Assembly: GCF_002980625.1 (NCBI RefSeq)
Contig: NZ_PVLR01000029.1
Span: 1 to 32,380 of the forward strand
From: Malikia spinosa
GTDB lineage: Bacteria; Pseudomonadota; Gammaproteobacteria; Burkholderiales; Burkholderiaceae_C
Reading direction: 5' to 3'
Length of the DNA: 32,380 bases
Shown here: piece by piece, positions 16,050 through 24,397 of the stretch
Position numbering within the stretch: the first letter of the stretch is position 1
Layout of the letters: each line of letters opens with the position of its first letter
Position numbers and translations under genes: made by a program
The notes under the pieces: generated by a model
Databases searched by the model: none
What the model was told of the DNA's origin: nothing
The model's input: only the letters and a program-made list of their open reading frames with translations

Positions 16050-19000
16050 ATGATGTCGGCCCGCAAGACCTGGTTGCGCTTTGCGCTGCCCCTGCTGGCG
16101 CTCACGCTGCTGATCGTGCTGGTCGGTGCCTTTGGCTACCGCTACCTGAGCCAGCAGGTGCGCGACGAGACCCATCGCACGCTGGCGGTGATCGCCGAGC
16201 AGAAGCGCCAGCAGATCGAGGATTCGCTGGCCGAGCGGCGGCTCGACGCCGAGCTGTATTTCTCCGGTCATTCGCAGCTCGAGCTGCTGTTCGAGCAATG
16301 GCTGCGCAGCGGGCGCCGGGACGCCGTGCTGCGCGAGCAGATCAAGGGCCGGATGGCCGAGCTGGCCCGCGTGCGCGCCTGGGAAGGGCTGGCCGTGCTC
16401 GACCCGCGCGGCGGCATGATCCTGTCGGTCGGCGATGTGCGGCACCTGCAGTTGTCCGAGCGGGCACGCGACATCGCGCGCCAGCCCCGCATCGAGCTGG
16501 TCGACCTGCAGCGCCAGGCCGGTGGCGCGACCCATTACGGCCTGCTCGCGCCGATGGGCCGCCCGGGCCAGTCGCCGCTGGGCATCGTCTATGTCAGCTG
16601 GCGTGCCGATCGCGACCTCTATCCGCTGGTCGAATCCTGGCCGGTGCCGACCCAGACTGCCGAGACCTATCTGGTGCGGCGCGAAGGCGAGCGGGTCATG
16701 TTCCTGACGCCGCTGCGTCATCGGCGCGATGCCGCGCTGGCCTTGAGCCAGCCGCTGAGCACGCCCGATCTGCCGGCCGCGCGCGCTGTCAAGGGCGAGC
16801 GCGGCATCATTGCCGGCGGGCGCGACTACCGCCGCCAGCCGGTGCTGGCCTATTCCGCCGCCGTGGCCGGCAGTTCCTGGCTGATGATTGCCGAGATCGA
16901 CGAGGTCGAGGCTTATGCCGGCGTGCGCACCCTGTCCTGGGTCGTGGCCCTGGTCATGGGGCTGGGGCTGCTGCTGGTCTACAGCGCCGGCTACCAGGCC
17001 TGGCGCCGCGACCGCCAGGCGCAGCAGCTGGCCTTGCTGCAGGCCCAGCGCGCGGCCGAGGCGCGCTTTCGCGTCATGTTCGAGCAGGCCGCGCTCGGCG
17101 CGGTGCTGGTCGATGCGCGCGACGGCAGCATCGTCGAGGCCAATGCCCGCTTTGCCGAGATGCTCGGGCGCAGTGCGGCCGAACTCGAAGGCCAGGATCC
17201 GCTGCAGTTCACCCACCCGGACGATGTCGCCGACAGCCGCGCCGGCATGGCCCGGCTGCTGGCGGGCGAGGTCTCCAGCCTCAAGCTGGTCAAGCGCTAT
17301 CTGCGGCCCGACGGGGCGCTGGTCTGGGCCAGCCTGAGCGGCGCGCCCGTGCAGGAGGGGCCGGGGCCGCAGCGCCCCGCGCTCTGCCTGGTGCTGGTGG
17401 AGGATGTCACCGAGCGGCGCCAGATCGAGGAGCGTCTGCGCATCAGCCAGGAGCGACACCGCCTGATTGCCGAGAACGCGATCGACGTGATCGTGACGCT
17501 CGACATCAACGGCCGCTACACCTATGTCAGTCCCTCGGTCGAGAAGCTGTGCGGCTACCCGGCCGAGGAGGTCATGCGCCAGAGCCTCGACCAGTTGCTG
17601 ACGCCGGCTTCGAGCCAGACCGTGCAGGCCTATTTCCAGTCGCTGCGCGAGCGCCAGGCCGCCGGGCTGCCGCTCGAGAGCTTCCGGGCCGAGATCGAGC
17701 AGCGGCACAGGTCCGGCGCCACGATCTGGGCCGAGATCATGATCAGCCCGCTGGTCAGCGCCGACGGCCGCTTCGTCGAGGTGCTGGGCGTGGCGCGCGA
17801 CATCAGCGAGCGCAAGCGCTACGAGCACGAACTGCAGCAGGCCTACGACGATGCCGAGGCGGCCAATGCCGCCAAGAGCGAATTCCTGGCCCACATGAGC
17901 CACGAGATCCGCACCCCGATGAATGCGGTGCTCGGGCTGGCCCAGGTGCTCGAGCGCGAGCCGCTCTCGGGCCAGCAGCGCGAGATGGTCGAGCGCATCC
18001 GCAGCGCCGGCCAGTCGCTGCTGGCCATCCTCAACGATGTGCTCGACCTGTCCAAGATCGAGGCCGGCCAGCTGCGCCTGGAGCCGCGACCGTTCGAGCT
18101 CGCCGCGCTGCTGGCCAATGTCGACAGCCTGATGGGCCAGGCCGCCCGCTCCAAGGGCCTGAGCCTGCAGCTGCAGGGCCCGCAACCCGAGCCCGGCACC
18201 TTGCTCGGCGACGGGCTCAGGCTCGAGCAGATCTTGCTCAACCTGCTGGGCAACGCGGTCAAGTTCACCGAGCAGGGGCAGGTCGAGCTGCGCGTGCGCG
18301 TGACCGAGCAGGAGCCCGCCAGCCTCTGGCTGCGCTTCGAGGTCATCGACAGCGGCATGGGCATCGCGCCCGAGGCGCTCGAGCGGCTGTTCTCGCCCTT
18401 CACCCAGGCCGATGCCGGCATCGGCCGGCGCTTTGGCGGCACCGGGCTGGGCCTGTCGATCTGCAAGCGGCTGGTCGAGCTGATGGGCGGCGAGATCGGC
18501 GCCGAGAGCCAGCCCGGCCAGGGCAGCAACTTCTGGTTCGAGCTGCCGTTCGAGCGCACTGCGCTGGCCTGCGAGCCTTCGATCCGGCGCGTGCCGCCCG
18601 GGCCTTTTGCCCCGCGCCTGGTTGGCGCGCATATCCTGGTGGTCGACGACAGCGCGATGAACCGGGACCTGGTCGAGCGCGCGCTGCAGCTCGAGGGCGC
18701 GACCTCGACCCTGGCGGCCGATGGCCAGCAGGCGCTACAGCGGCTCAGGTCGAGCCCGGCCGCCTTCGACGCGGTGTTGATGGACATCCAGATGCCGGTG
18801 CTCGATGGCCTGAGCGCGACCCGCCTGATCCGCGGCGAGCTCGGCTTGCGCGAGCTGCCGGTGATCGCCTTCACTGCCGGCGTGCGCGAGGAGCAGCAGG
18901 CCGCCGCGCGCGCGGCCGGCGCCAACGAGGTGCTGCCCAAGCCGATGGACCTCGAGCAGATGGTCACGCTGCTGTGCGACTGCATCCGGCCCCGGCCGCC

Positions 19001-19478
19001 AGGCTGCGCCACCGAAGCCTTGCGCCCGCCATCGCTGGCGCCCAGCGGGCCCATGCTCGCTGCCTTGCCCGCGCCGGCTGCCAGCGCACCACCGGCAAAC
19101 GCCAGCTCCGGCGCAGCGAAGCCGGCCAAGGTCACGGGTTTTCCGGTCATCGCCGGCCTCGACAGCGAGCGCGCCGCGCAGCGTCTGGGCGGCGACCGCG
19201 AGATCTTCCTCGACCTGCTTGCGATGTTCGTCGCCGAGCATCGCGACGCCGTGCGCCAGGTCCGGGGCGAGCTCGCGCGTGGCGAGCGCGAGGCCGCTGC
19301 GCGCCGCATGCATACCCTGCGCGGCAGCGCCGGTTTCCTGTGCGCGACCGGGTTGATGCAGTCGGCCGCCACGCTCGAGGAGGCGATCGACCGCGGCCAG
19401 GAGGAGCTGGAGCCGGCGCTGGAGGCGCTCGAGCGCGCGATCGCCGCTCTGGTCGGGGCCAGCGCGCCCTGGCGCTGA
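16050..19478 (+). CDS. Hybrid sensor histidine kinase with PAS, REC and HPt domains
   Basis: An 1142-residue inner-membrane sensor. TM1 spans about residues 8-30 and TM2 about 292-315, enclosing a periplasmic sensor of about 260 residues. Two PAS domains follow (about 335-455 and 465-590), the second with a PAC end at VLGVARDISERKR. HisKA has the phosphorylated H618 in MSHEIRTPMNA. The ATPase domain shows NLLGNAVKFTEQ, DSGMGI and GGTGLGLSICKRLVELMGG. A receiver domain (about 860-980) has D912 in LMDIQMP. A C-terminal HPt domain has H1088 in MHTLRGSAGF. This is a complete multistep phosphorelay like BarA/ArcB, but no separate response regulator gene is beside it. The signal is unknown. The start is the first of two adjacent ATGs, after GGCGG. 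Confidence 0.92.
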   Translation: MMSARKTWLRFALPLLALTLLIVLVGAFGYRYLSQQVRDETHRTLAVIAEQKRQQIEDSLAERRLDAELYFSGHSQLELLFEQWLRSGRRDAVLREQIKGRMAELARVRAWEGLAVLDPRGGMILSVGDVRHLQLSERARDIARQPRIELVDLQRQAGGATHYGLLAPMGRPGQSPLGIVYVSWRADRDLYPLVESWPVPTQTAETYLVRREGERVMFLTPLRHRRDAALALSQPLSTPDLPAARAVKGERGIIAGGRDYRRQPVLAYSAAVAGSSWLMIAEIDEVEAYAGVRTLSWVVALVMGLGLLLVYSAGYQAWRRDRQAQQLALLQAQRAAEARFRVMFEQAALGAVLVDARDGSIVEANARFAEMLGRSAAELEGQDPLQFTHPDDVADSRAGMARLLAGEVSSLKLVKRYLRPDGALVWASLSGAPVQEGPGPQRPALCLVLVEDVTERRQIEERLRISQERHRLIAENAIDVIVTLDINGRYTYVSPSVEKLCGYPAEEVMRQSLDQLLTPASSQTVQAYFQSLRERQAAGLPLESFRAEIEQRHRSGATIWAEIMISPLVSADGRFVEVLGVARDISERKRYEHELQQAYDDAEAANAAKSEFLAHMSHEIRTPMNAVLGLAQVLEREPLSGQQREMVERIRSAGQSLLAILNDVLDLSKIEAGQLRLEPRPFELAALLANVDSLMGQAARSKGLSLQLQGPQPEPGTLLGDGLRLEQILLNLLGNAVKFTEQGQVELRVRVTEQEPASLWLRFEVIDSGMGIAPEALERLFSPFTQADAGIGRRFGGTGLGLSICKRLVELMGGEIGAESQPGQGSNFWFELPFERTALACEPSIRRVPPGPFAPRLVGAHILVVDDSAMNRDLVERALQLEGATSTLAADGQQALQRLRSSPAAFDAVLMDIQMPVLDGLSATRLIRGELGLRELPVIAFTAGVREEQQAAARAAGANEVLPKPMDLEQMVTLLCDCIRPRPPGCATEALRPPSLAPSGPMLAALPAPAASAPPANASSGAAKPAKVTGFPVIAGLDSERAAQRLGGDREIFLDLLAMFVAEHRDAVRQVRGELARGEREAAARRMHTLRGSAGFLCATGLMQSAATLEEAIDRGQEELEPALEALERAIAALVGASAPWR

Positions 19479-19542
19479 GCGGCGGCTGGCGCCGCGCCAA
19501 GCGCCGGCTTTGGCCTGCGGCGCCGACCTATACTCCTGCTCC

Positions 19543-21238
19543 ATGCCGCCCTCCGCCCGACTTCAGCGCCTGTTCCCCTTCCTGGCCTGGCCGCGGCCTG
19601 ACGCGCAGTTGCTGCGCAGCGAGGCGCTGGCCGGTCTTGCGGTCGGCCTGATGGTGATCCCGCAGGGGGTGGCCTATGCGGTGCTGGCCGGCATGCCGCC
19701 GGTCACCGGTATCTACGCCTCGATGCTGCCGGCCTTGCTGGCGGTGCTGTTCAGCGCCTCGACCCGGCTTTCTGTCGGCCCGACCGCGCTGAGCTGCCTG
19801 CTGGTGGCCGCTTCGCTCGGCGGCCTGGCCGAACCCGGCAGCGTGCGCTGGGTCGAGCTTGCGGTCTGGCTGGCGCTGCTGTCGGGACTGCTGCAGATCG
19901 CGCTGGGCTGGCTGCGCTTTGGCTGGCTGCTCAATGTCGTCAGCGCGCCAGTGCTGATGGCGTTCACCCAGGCCGCGGCGCTGCTGATCATTGCCTCGCA
20001 GTTGCGCGACCTGCTCGGCATCCAGCTTGCCTGGCGGCAGTGGCTGCAGTCGCCCGGCCTGCATGGGCCGTCGCTGGCCTTCGGCCTCGGCAGCTTCGCG
20101 CTGCTGCTGCTGTCGCGGCGCTGGAAGCCGGCCTTTCCCTCGGTATTGCTGATCGTGCTGGCCAGCGCCGGCCTGTCCTGGGGCCTGGACTTCGAGGCCG
20201 GCGGCGGGCGCGTCGTGGGCGCACTGCCGCAGGGCCTGCCCGCGCTCTACTGGCCGTCCTGGCCCGGCCTCGAGACCCTGAGCCAGTTGCTGCTGCCGAC
20301 CCTGGTCATCACGCTGGTCAGCTTTCTCGAGACCGCTTCCAGCGCCAAGGTCGACAGCGAGCGCCAGGGCAAGCGCTGGAACCAGAACCAGGACCTGATC
20401 GGGCAGGGACTGGGCAAGATCGCCGCTGCCCTCAGCGGTGCCTTCCCGACCAGTTCCTCCTTCTCGCGTTCGGCGCTCAACCTCTATGCCGGTGCGCGCA
20501 CCGGTTGGGCCACGTTGTTTTCGGTGCTGGTGGTGTTGCTGGCGCTGCTGCTGTTCACGCCGGTGCTGCGCCATGTGCCGCAGGCGGTGCTGGCCGCGAT
20601 CGTGCTGGTCGCCGTGCTGGGCCTGGTCAGGCCGCGCGAATTCCTGCGCCTGTGGCGCATCTCGCGGGTCGAGGCCTGTACCGCCGGCGCCACCTTCGCG
20701 ATCACGCTGCTGTCGGCCCCCGAGCTGCACTGGGGCGTGCTGGCCGGGGTGCTGATGGCGCTGAGCCATTTCGTCTACCAGCGCCTGCATCCGCGCATCA
20801 TCGAGGTCGGCCAGCACCCCGACGGCAGCCTGCGCGACCGCCATCTCTGGCAGCTGGCGCCGCTGGCGCCGCAGACCTATGCGCTGCGCATGGATGCGGC
20901 GCTGGACTTCGCCGCGGCGGCCGAGTTCGAGCGTGCCATCGTCGAGTCGCTGGCGCGCCAGCCCGACATCAGCCATGTCTGCCTGTTCGCCCAGGCCATC
21001 AACCGGATCGATGCGACCGGCGTCGACACCTTCGCCAAGCTGCGCGGCCAGCTCGGCGTGCGCGGCATCACGCTGCACCTGAAGCGGGGTCAAGCTGCCG
21101 GTCGAGACCGCGCTGCGGCGCGCCGGCGCCCTCGAGGCCGGGCCTTGGCTGGTCGAATACCGCACCGACGCCGAGGCGCTGGCCGCCTTGTCCCGTCTGG
21201 CGGTGCTGCCCGACGACATCGCCGCGGCGGCGATCTGA
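19543..21238 (+). CDS. SulP family anion transporter, frameshifted in STAS domain
   Basis: A SulP/SLC26-type inner-membrane transporter for sulfate, bicarbonate or similar anions. The sequence VIPQGVAYAVLAGMPPVTGIYASMLP is the family signature; about eleven hydrophobic segments follow, then SALNLYAGARTGWA and a cytoplasmic STAS domain with INRIDATGVDTF. In the STAS domain the frame breaks at 21082-21083: reading on gives an Arg/Ala-rich tail ending at 21414 inside the next gene, whereas dropping one A restores HLSGVKLPVETALRRAGALE and a stop at 21236-21238, 13 bases before the channel gene. The restored protein would be 564 residues, a normal SulP length. Either a real mutation truncating STAS or a sequencing error. 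ATG 19543 is chosen; a TTG at 19510 extends the frame. A TATACT at 19529-19534 could place a near-leaderless start. Confidence 0.85.
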
Positions 21239-21251
21239 GACGGGTCATCGC

Positions 21252-22304
21252 ATGGATCTGGCACAACCGATCACCCCGGCCGGGCAGAACCATCGTGTGC
21301 TGCTGCGCATGGGCTGGGCCTTCGTGGCGCTGTTGCTGCAGCTGCTGGTCGGCACGCTGGGCTTCCTGTATTTCGGGCAGGAAGGCACGGCACCCTTCGA
21401 TGCCTTCTACATGACGGCGATCACGATCACCACCGTGGGCTACGGCGAGGTGGTCGATCTCGCCCATACCGACGCCGGCCGGCTGTTCGCGGCCTTCGTC
21501 TCGTTCGTCGGCTTTGGCACGGTGACCTTCATCTTCACCAGCCTGACCGTCTTCTTTCTCGAAACCGATCTCAACGAGGCGCTGCGCCGACGCCGCATGG
21601 AAAAAGCCATACTCAAGCTCAAAGACCATTACATCCTGTGCGGTTTCGGCCGCGTCGGCCGCAACGTCGCGACCGAGCTGATCGTCACCGGCCACCGCTT
21701 CGTCGCGATCGAGCCCAATGCCGACGAGCTCGGGCGCTTCCTCGAGCGCCAGCCCGGCCTGCTCTATATCCAGGGCGACGCCTCTGACGACGACCTGCTG
21801 CTGCGCGCCGACCTGGCCGATGCGCGGGGCCTGTTCGCGGTCACGGGCGACGACAGCCGCAACCTGATGATCTGCCTGACCGTGCGCCAGCTCAACCCGA
21901 CCGTGCGCATCGTCGCGCGCTGCCACGAGATGCGCAATGCCGACAAGATGCGCAAGGCCGGTGCCGATGTGGTGGTATCGCCCGACTTCACCGGTGGCAT
22001 GAGCATCGCCTCCTCGATGATCCGGCCGCATGTGGCGTCCTTCTTCGACGAGATGCTGCGCTCCGAGCTCAATACCCGGATCGAGGAAGTGCCCGTGCCC
22101 GCGGGCTGGACGCCGTGTCGCCTGTCCGAGCTCGGCCGGCGCAGCGCCAGCCACATGCTGCTGGGGGTGCGCCTCGACGGCCGGCTCGAACTCAATCCCG
22201 GCGACGATTTCTGGCTCCAGCCCGGCCAGATCCTGCTGATCATGGCGGACGCCGCTGGCCGCCAGGCGCTCGAGCACCGCCTGGCCGGCACCGACTCAGT
22301 CTGA
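21252..22304 (+). CDS. Two-TM potassium channel with RCK (TrkA-N/TrkA-C) domains
   Basis: A 350-residue potassium channel of the Kch/MthK type. TM1 is about residues 20-41, the selectivity filter TVGYGE is at 61-66, TM2 about 77-104. The RCK N-terminal Rossmann domain starts with CGFGRVGRNVA (about 130-140), typical of nucleotide or ligand-gated channels, with IEPNADE and QGDASDDDLL following. A TrkA-C domain occupies about 265-345 (LGVRLDGRLELNPGDDFWLQPGQILLI, cited in part). It is in an operon with the SulP gene, 13 bases after the restored SulP stop. Its last nine bases overlap the end of the convergent iclR-family gene. Confidence 0.92.
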   Translation: MDLAQPITPAGQNHRVLLRMGWAFVALLLQLLVGTLGFLYFGQEGTAPFDAFYMTAITITTVGYGEVVDLAHTDAGRLFAAFVSFVGFGTVTFIFTSLTVFFLETDLNEALRRRRMEKAILKLKDHYILCGFGRVGRNVATELIVTGHRFVAIEPNADELGRFLERQPGLLYIQGDASDDDLLLRADLADARGLFAVTGDDSRNLMICLTVRQLNPTVRIVARCHEMRNADKMRKAGADVVVSPDFTGGMSIASSMIRPHVASFFDEMLRSELNTRIEEVPVPAGWTPCRLSELGRRSASHMLLGVRLDGRLELNPGDDFWLQPGQILLIMADAAGRQALEHRLAGTDSV

Positions 22305-23129
22305 TTCGAGCCGCCTGGCGCCCAGGCGCTCGCTGATCTCCTGCGTCGCCTGCCTGAGCGTCAGCGCCTGCGCGCTGGCGGGCCCGAGCTGCATGCTGGC
22401 GGTGGGCCCGATCGCCGCGATCACCAGCGCCAGCCGGCCGAAGCCGTCGAACACCGGCGCTGCCAGTCCGCTGATGCCCAGATGCAGCTCGTCCTGCACC
22501 CGGCTGATCCCGCTCTGGCGCACGGCCTGCAATTCGGCCGCGAAGCCGGGCTCATCCAGGGCGCCGGCATGGCCCTCGCGCGCCAGCGCCAGCGCGACTT
22601 CCTCGGCCGGGCGCAAGGCCGCGAACACCTTGCCGGTCGCGGTATGGCGCATCGAGGCCGCGCTGCCGTGGCGCATCGAGACATGCACTGGCGTTGGCCC
22701 TTCCTCGACCCGGATGATGATCGGTGACTGTCCGCCCCAGACCGCCGCCGACACCGTGCAGCCGAGCTTGTGCGCCAGCCCCGGCAGGGCGGCAATCGCC
22801 AGCCGGACCGGGTCCACCTGCTGCAGGCTGATCAGCCCCAGCTGCATCGCCAGCGGCCCCAGGCCGTAGTGGCCGCTGGCCGGGTCCTGCTCGATCAGGC
22901 CCAGCTTGCCAAAGCTTACCAGGTAGGGGTGCGCCTTGGCCGGCGTCATCTCGGCCTCGCGCGCGAGGTCCTTCAAGGCCATGCGCCGTCCGGTGTGCGC
23001 CAGCGCCTTGAGCAGCTGGCCGCCGACCTCGACGCTCTGGATGCCGCGCGAGGTGCGGGTTTCGCCCTCATCGTGGCTGGCGGTGTCGCTGGCGGCAGGC
23101 GGTTTTTGCGGGGCGGGAGTTCTGACCAT
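22296..23129 (-). CDS. IclR family transcriptional regulator
   Basis: A 277-residue regulator. The N-terminal winged helix-turn-helix begins GIQSVEVGGQLLKALAHTGR, with recognition region MALKDLAREAEMTPAKAHPYLVSFGKLGLIEQD; the IclR effector domain follows (HYGLGPLAMQLGL, LAHKLGCTVSAAVW, HVSMRHGSAASMRHTATGKVF, in pieces). IclR proteins usually bind an aromatic acid or a central metabolite and repress or activate a divergent operon. Here the divergent genes encode an MBL-fold protein, an FAD hydroxylase and a DUF2783 protein, with twin palindromes between. The ATG at 23129 is chosen; the frame extends to a TTG at 23174, which would lie at or before the expected transcription start. It overlaps the potassium-channel gene tail to tail by nine bases. 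Confidence 0.92.
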   Translation of the reverse strand: MVRTPAPQKPPAASDTASHDEGETRTSRGIQSVEVGGQLLKALAHTGRRMALKDLAREAEMTPAKAHPYLVSFGKLGLIEQDPASGHYGLGPLAMQLGLISLQQVDPVRLAIAALPGLAHKLGCTVSAAVWGGQSPIIIRVEEGPTPVHVSMRHGSAASMRHTATGKVFAALRPAEEVALALAREGHAGALDEPGFAAELQAVRQSGISRVQDELHLGISGLAAPVFDGFGRLALVIAAIGPTASMQLGPASAQALTLRQATQEISERLGARRLESD

Positions 23130-23197
23130 GGCGGCTATTGTCCCAGCAGAAGGCGGGGCTGCCGCAGCAGTCAAGGGTTTTCACCTAATCGAATTGG

Positions 23198-23268
23198 TTT
23201 GTCAATGGCGAATATTCTGGCTACCATGGCGGCTAGTCATTTCGTTAAACCAGTTCGTCATTGACGAA
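23198..23268. promoter_or_regulatory. Twin palindromic operators, probable IclR-type sites
   Basis: Two 15-base sites of the same design lie 56 bases apart: TTTGTCAATGGCGAA (23198-23212, imperfect) and TTCGTCATTGACGAA (23254-23268, perfect inverted repeat around one base). Both are followed by TAT or TTT. Consensus TTYGTCAWTGRCGAAT. They sit in the gap between iclR and the MBL gene. Site 1 covers the -35 of a plus-strand promoter and, on the other strand, a perfect TTGACA (23205-23200). The assignment to this IclR protein is inference. Confidence 0.65.
23199..23227 (+). promoter_or_regulatory. Predicted promoter of the MBL/hydroxylase operon
   Basis: TTGTCA (23199-23204), a 17-base spacer and TACCAT (23222-23227) form a reasonable sigma-70 promoter. 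The first palindrome overlaps the -35, and the second lies about 20-35 bases beyond the expected start site, a layout suited to repression. Confidence 0.5.
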
Positions 23269-23286
23269 TTTCAACCCGGAACCGCC

Positions 23287-24252
23287 ATGAGCAGCAAGAC
23301 CTTCGCCTCCGCCGCCGACCTCGAGGAAAAGAAAATCACCTTCCAGAAGTTGTCCGAGCATGCCTACGCCTACACCGCCGAGGGCGACCCGAACACCGGC
23401 ATCATCATCGGCGACGACGCCGTGATGGTGATCGACACCCAGGCCACGCCCGTGATGGCGCAGGACGTGATCCGCCGCATCCGCGAAGTCACCGACAAGC
23501 CGATCAAGTACGTGGTCATGAGCCACTACCACGCGGTGCGCGTGCTGGGCGCTTCCGCCTACATGGCCGAAGGCGGCGAGCAGATCATCGCCAGCCGCGA
23601 CACCTACGACCTGGTGGTCGAGCGCGGCGAGTTCGACAAGGCCAGCGAGATCGGTCGCTTCCCGCGCCTGTTCCAGAACGTCGAGAGCGTGCCCGATGGC
23701 CTGACCTGGCCGACCATGACCTTCGAGGGCAAGATGTCGATCTGGCTCGGCAAGCTCGAAGTCCAGCTGATCCAGCTCGGCCGCGGCCACACCAAGGGCG
23801 ACACCGTGGCCTGGATTCCGTCCGAGAAGATCCTGTTCTCGGGCGATCTGGTCGAGTTCGATGCCACCCCCTACGCCGGCGACGCCTACTTCAAGGACTG
23901 GCCGCAGACGCTCGACAACGTCGCCGCGCTCCAGCCCGAAAAGCTGGTGCCCGGCCGTGGCGCCGCACTGACCACCCCTGAGCAGGTGCAAGCCGGCCTG
24001 AGCGGCACGCGCGACTTCATCCGTGACCTGTATGAGAGCGTGCAGGCCGGTGCCGCCGCCGGCAAGGACCTGCGCGCGGTCTACGAGGAGACCTTCGCCA
24101 AGCTGAGCCCCAAGTACGGCCACTGGGTCATCTTCAACCACTGCATGCCGTTCGACGTGACCCGCGCCTATGACGAGGCCACCCAGTACACCGATCCGCG
24201 CATCTGGACCGCAGAGCGCGATCGCCAGATGTGGATCGCGCTCGAAGGCTGA
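23287..24252 (+). CDS. MBL-fold metallohydrolase-like protein with degenerate Zn2 site
   Basis: A 321-residue cytoplasmic protein of the metallo-beta-lactamase fold. The core is recognisable: GIIIGDDAVMVIDTQAT (about 39-55), VVMSHYHAVRVLGA, LGRGHTKGDTVAW, ILFSGDLVEF, KLVPGRGAAL. The usual HxHxDH motif reads H80-Y-H82-A-V84-R85, so the Asp and His that bind the second metal are missing, and the late PGHG reads PGRG (R224). H80, H82, H168 and D187 remain, enough for one metal. It may be a mono-metal enzyme or a non-hydrolytic relative. It is the first gene of an operon with an FAD hydroxylase and DUF2783, opposite an IclR regulator. ATG 23287 follows a CCGGAA stretch; the frame extends far upstream without use. 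Confidence 0.85.
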   Translation: MSSKTFASAADLEEKKITFQKLSEHAYAYTAEGDPNTGIIIGDDAVMVIDTQATPVMAQDVIRRIREVTDKPIKYVVMSHYHAVRVLGASAYMAEGGEQIIASRDTYDLVVERGEFDKASEIGRFPRLFQNVESVPDGLTWPTMTFEGKMSIWLGKLEVQLIQLGRGHTKGDTVAWIPSEKILFSGDLVEFDATPYAGDAYFKDWPQTLDNVAALQPEKLVPGRGAALTTPEQVQAGLSGTRDFIRDLYESVQAGAAAGKDLRAVYEETFAKLSPKYGHWVIFNHCMPFDVTRAYDEATQYTDPRIWTAERDRQMWIALEG

Positions 24253-24260
24253 TGCCTGAC

Positions 24261-24286
24261 GCGCGGGCTCCTTGAGCAGCCCGCGC
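24261..24286 (+). terminator. GC-rich stem-loop between MBL and hydroxylase genes
   Basis: A perfect nine-base stem, GCGCGGGCT (24261-24269) and AGCCCGCGC (24278-24286), with an eight-base loop, starts nine bases after the MBL stop. There is no T-tract, so it may be an mRNA-stabilising or attenuating element within the operon rather than a terminator. The rest of the 145-base gap holds a looser GC-rich repeat (CGCCTCCGGC / GCCGGCAGGGCG near 24305-24338). Confidence 0.45.
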
Positions 24287-24397
24287 TGAGTTCCGATACC
24301 CCCGCCTCCGGCAGCGTCTGGCGCAGCCGGCAGGGCGGAGCTTTGCCAAAAAGTCCGGCCATCGCCCCGGTGGCCTCCATCCCAGCAGAGACAACAC

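Noticed and set aside
16020-18632. An 870-codon minus-strand open frame opposite the sensor kinase
   Set aside because: It is antisense to intact PAS, HisKA and ATPase motifs and has shadow-like composition.
21239-21414. The unbroken SulP frame ending at 21414 as the true C-terminus
   Set aside because: Its tail is read out of frame through the start of the potassium channel gene and does not resemble STAS, whereas a one-base correction restores a normal STAS end.
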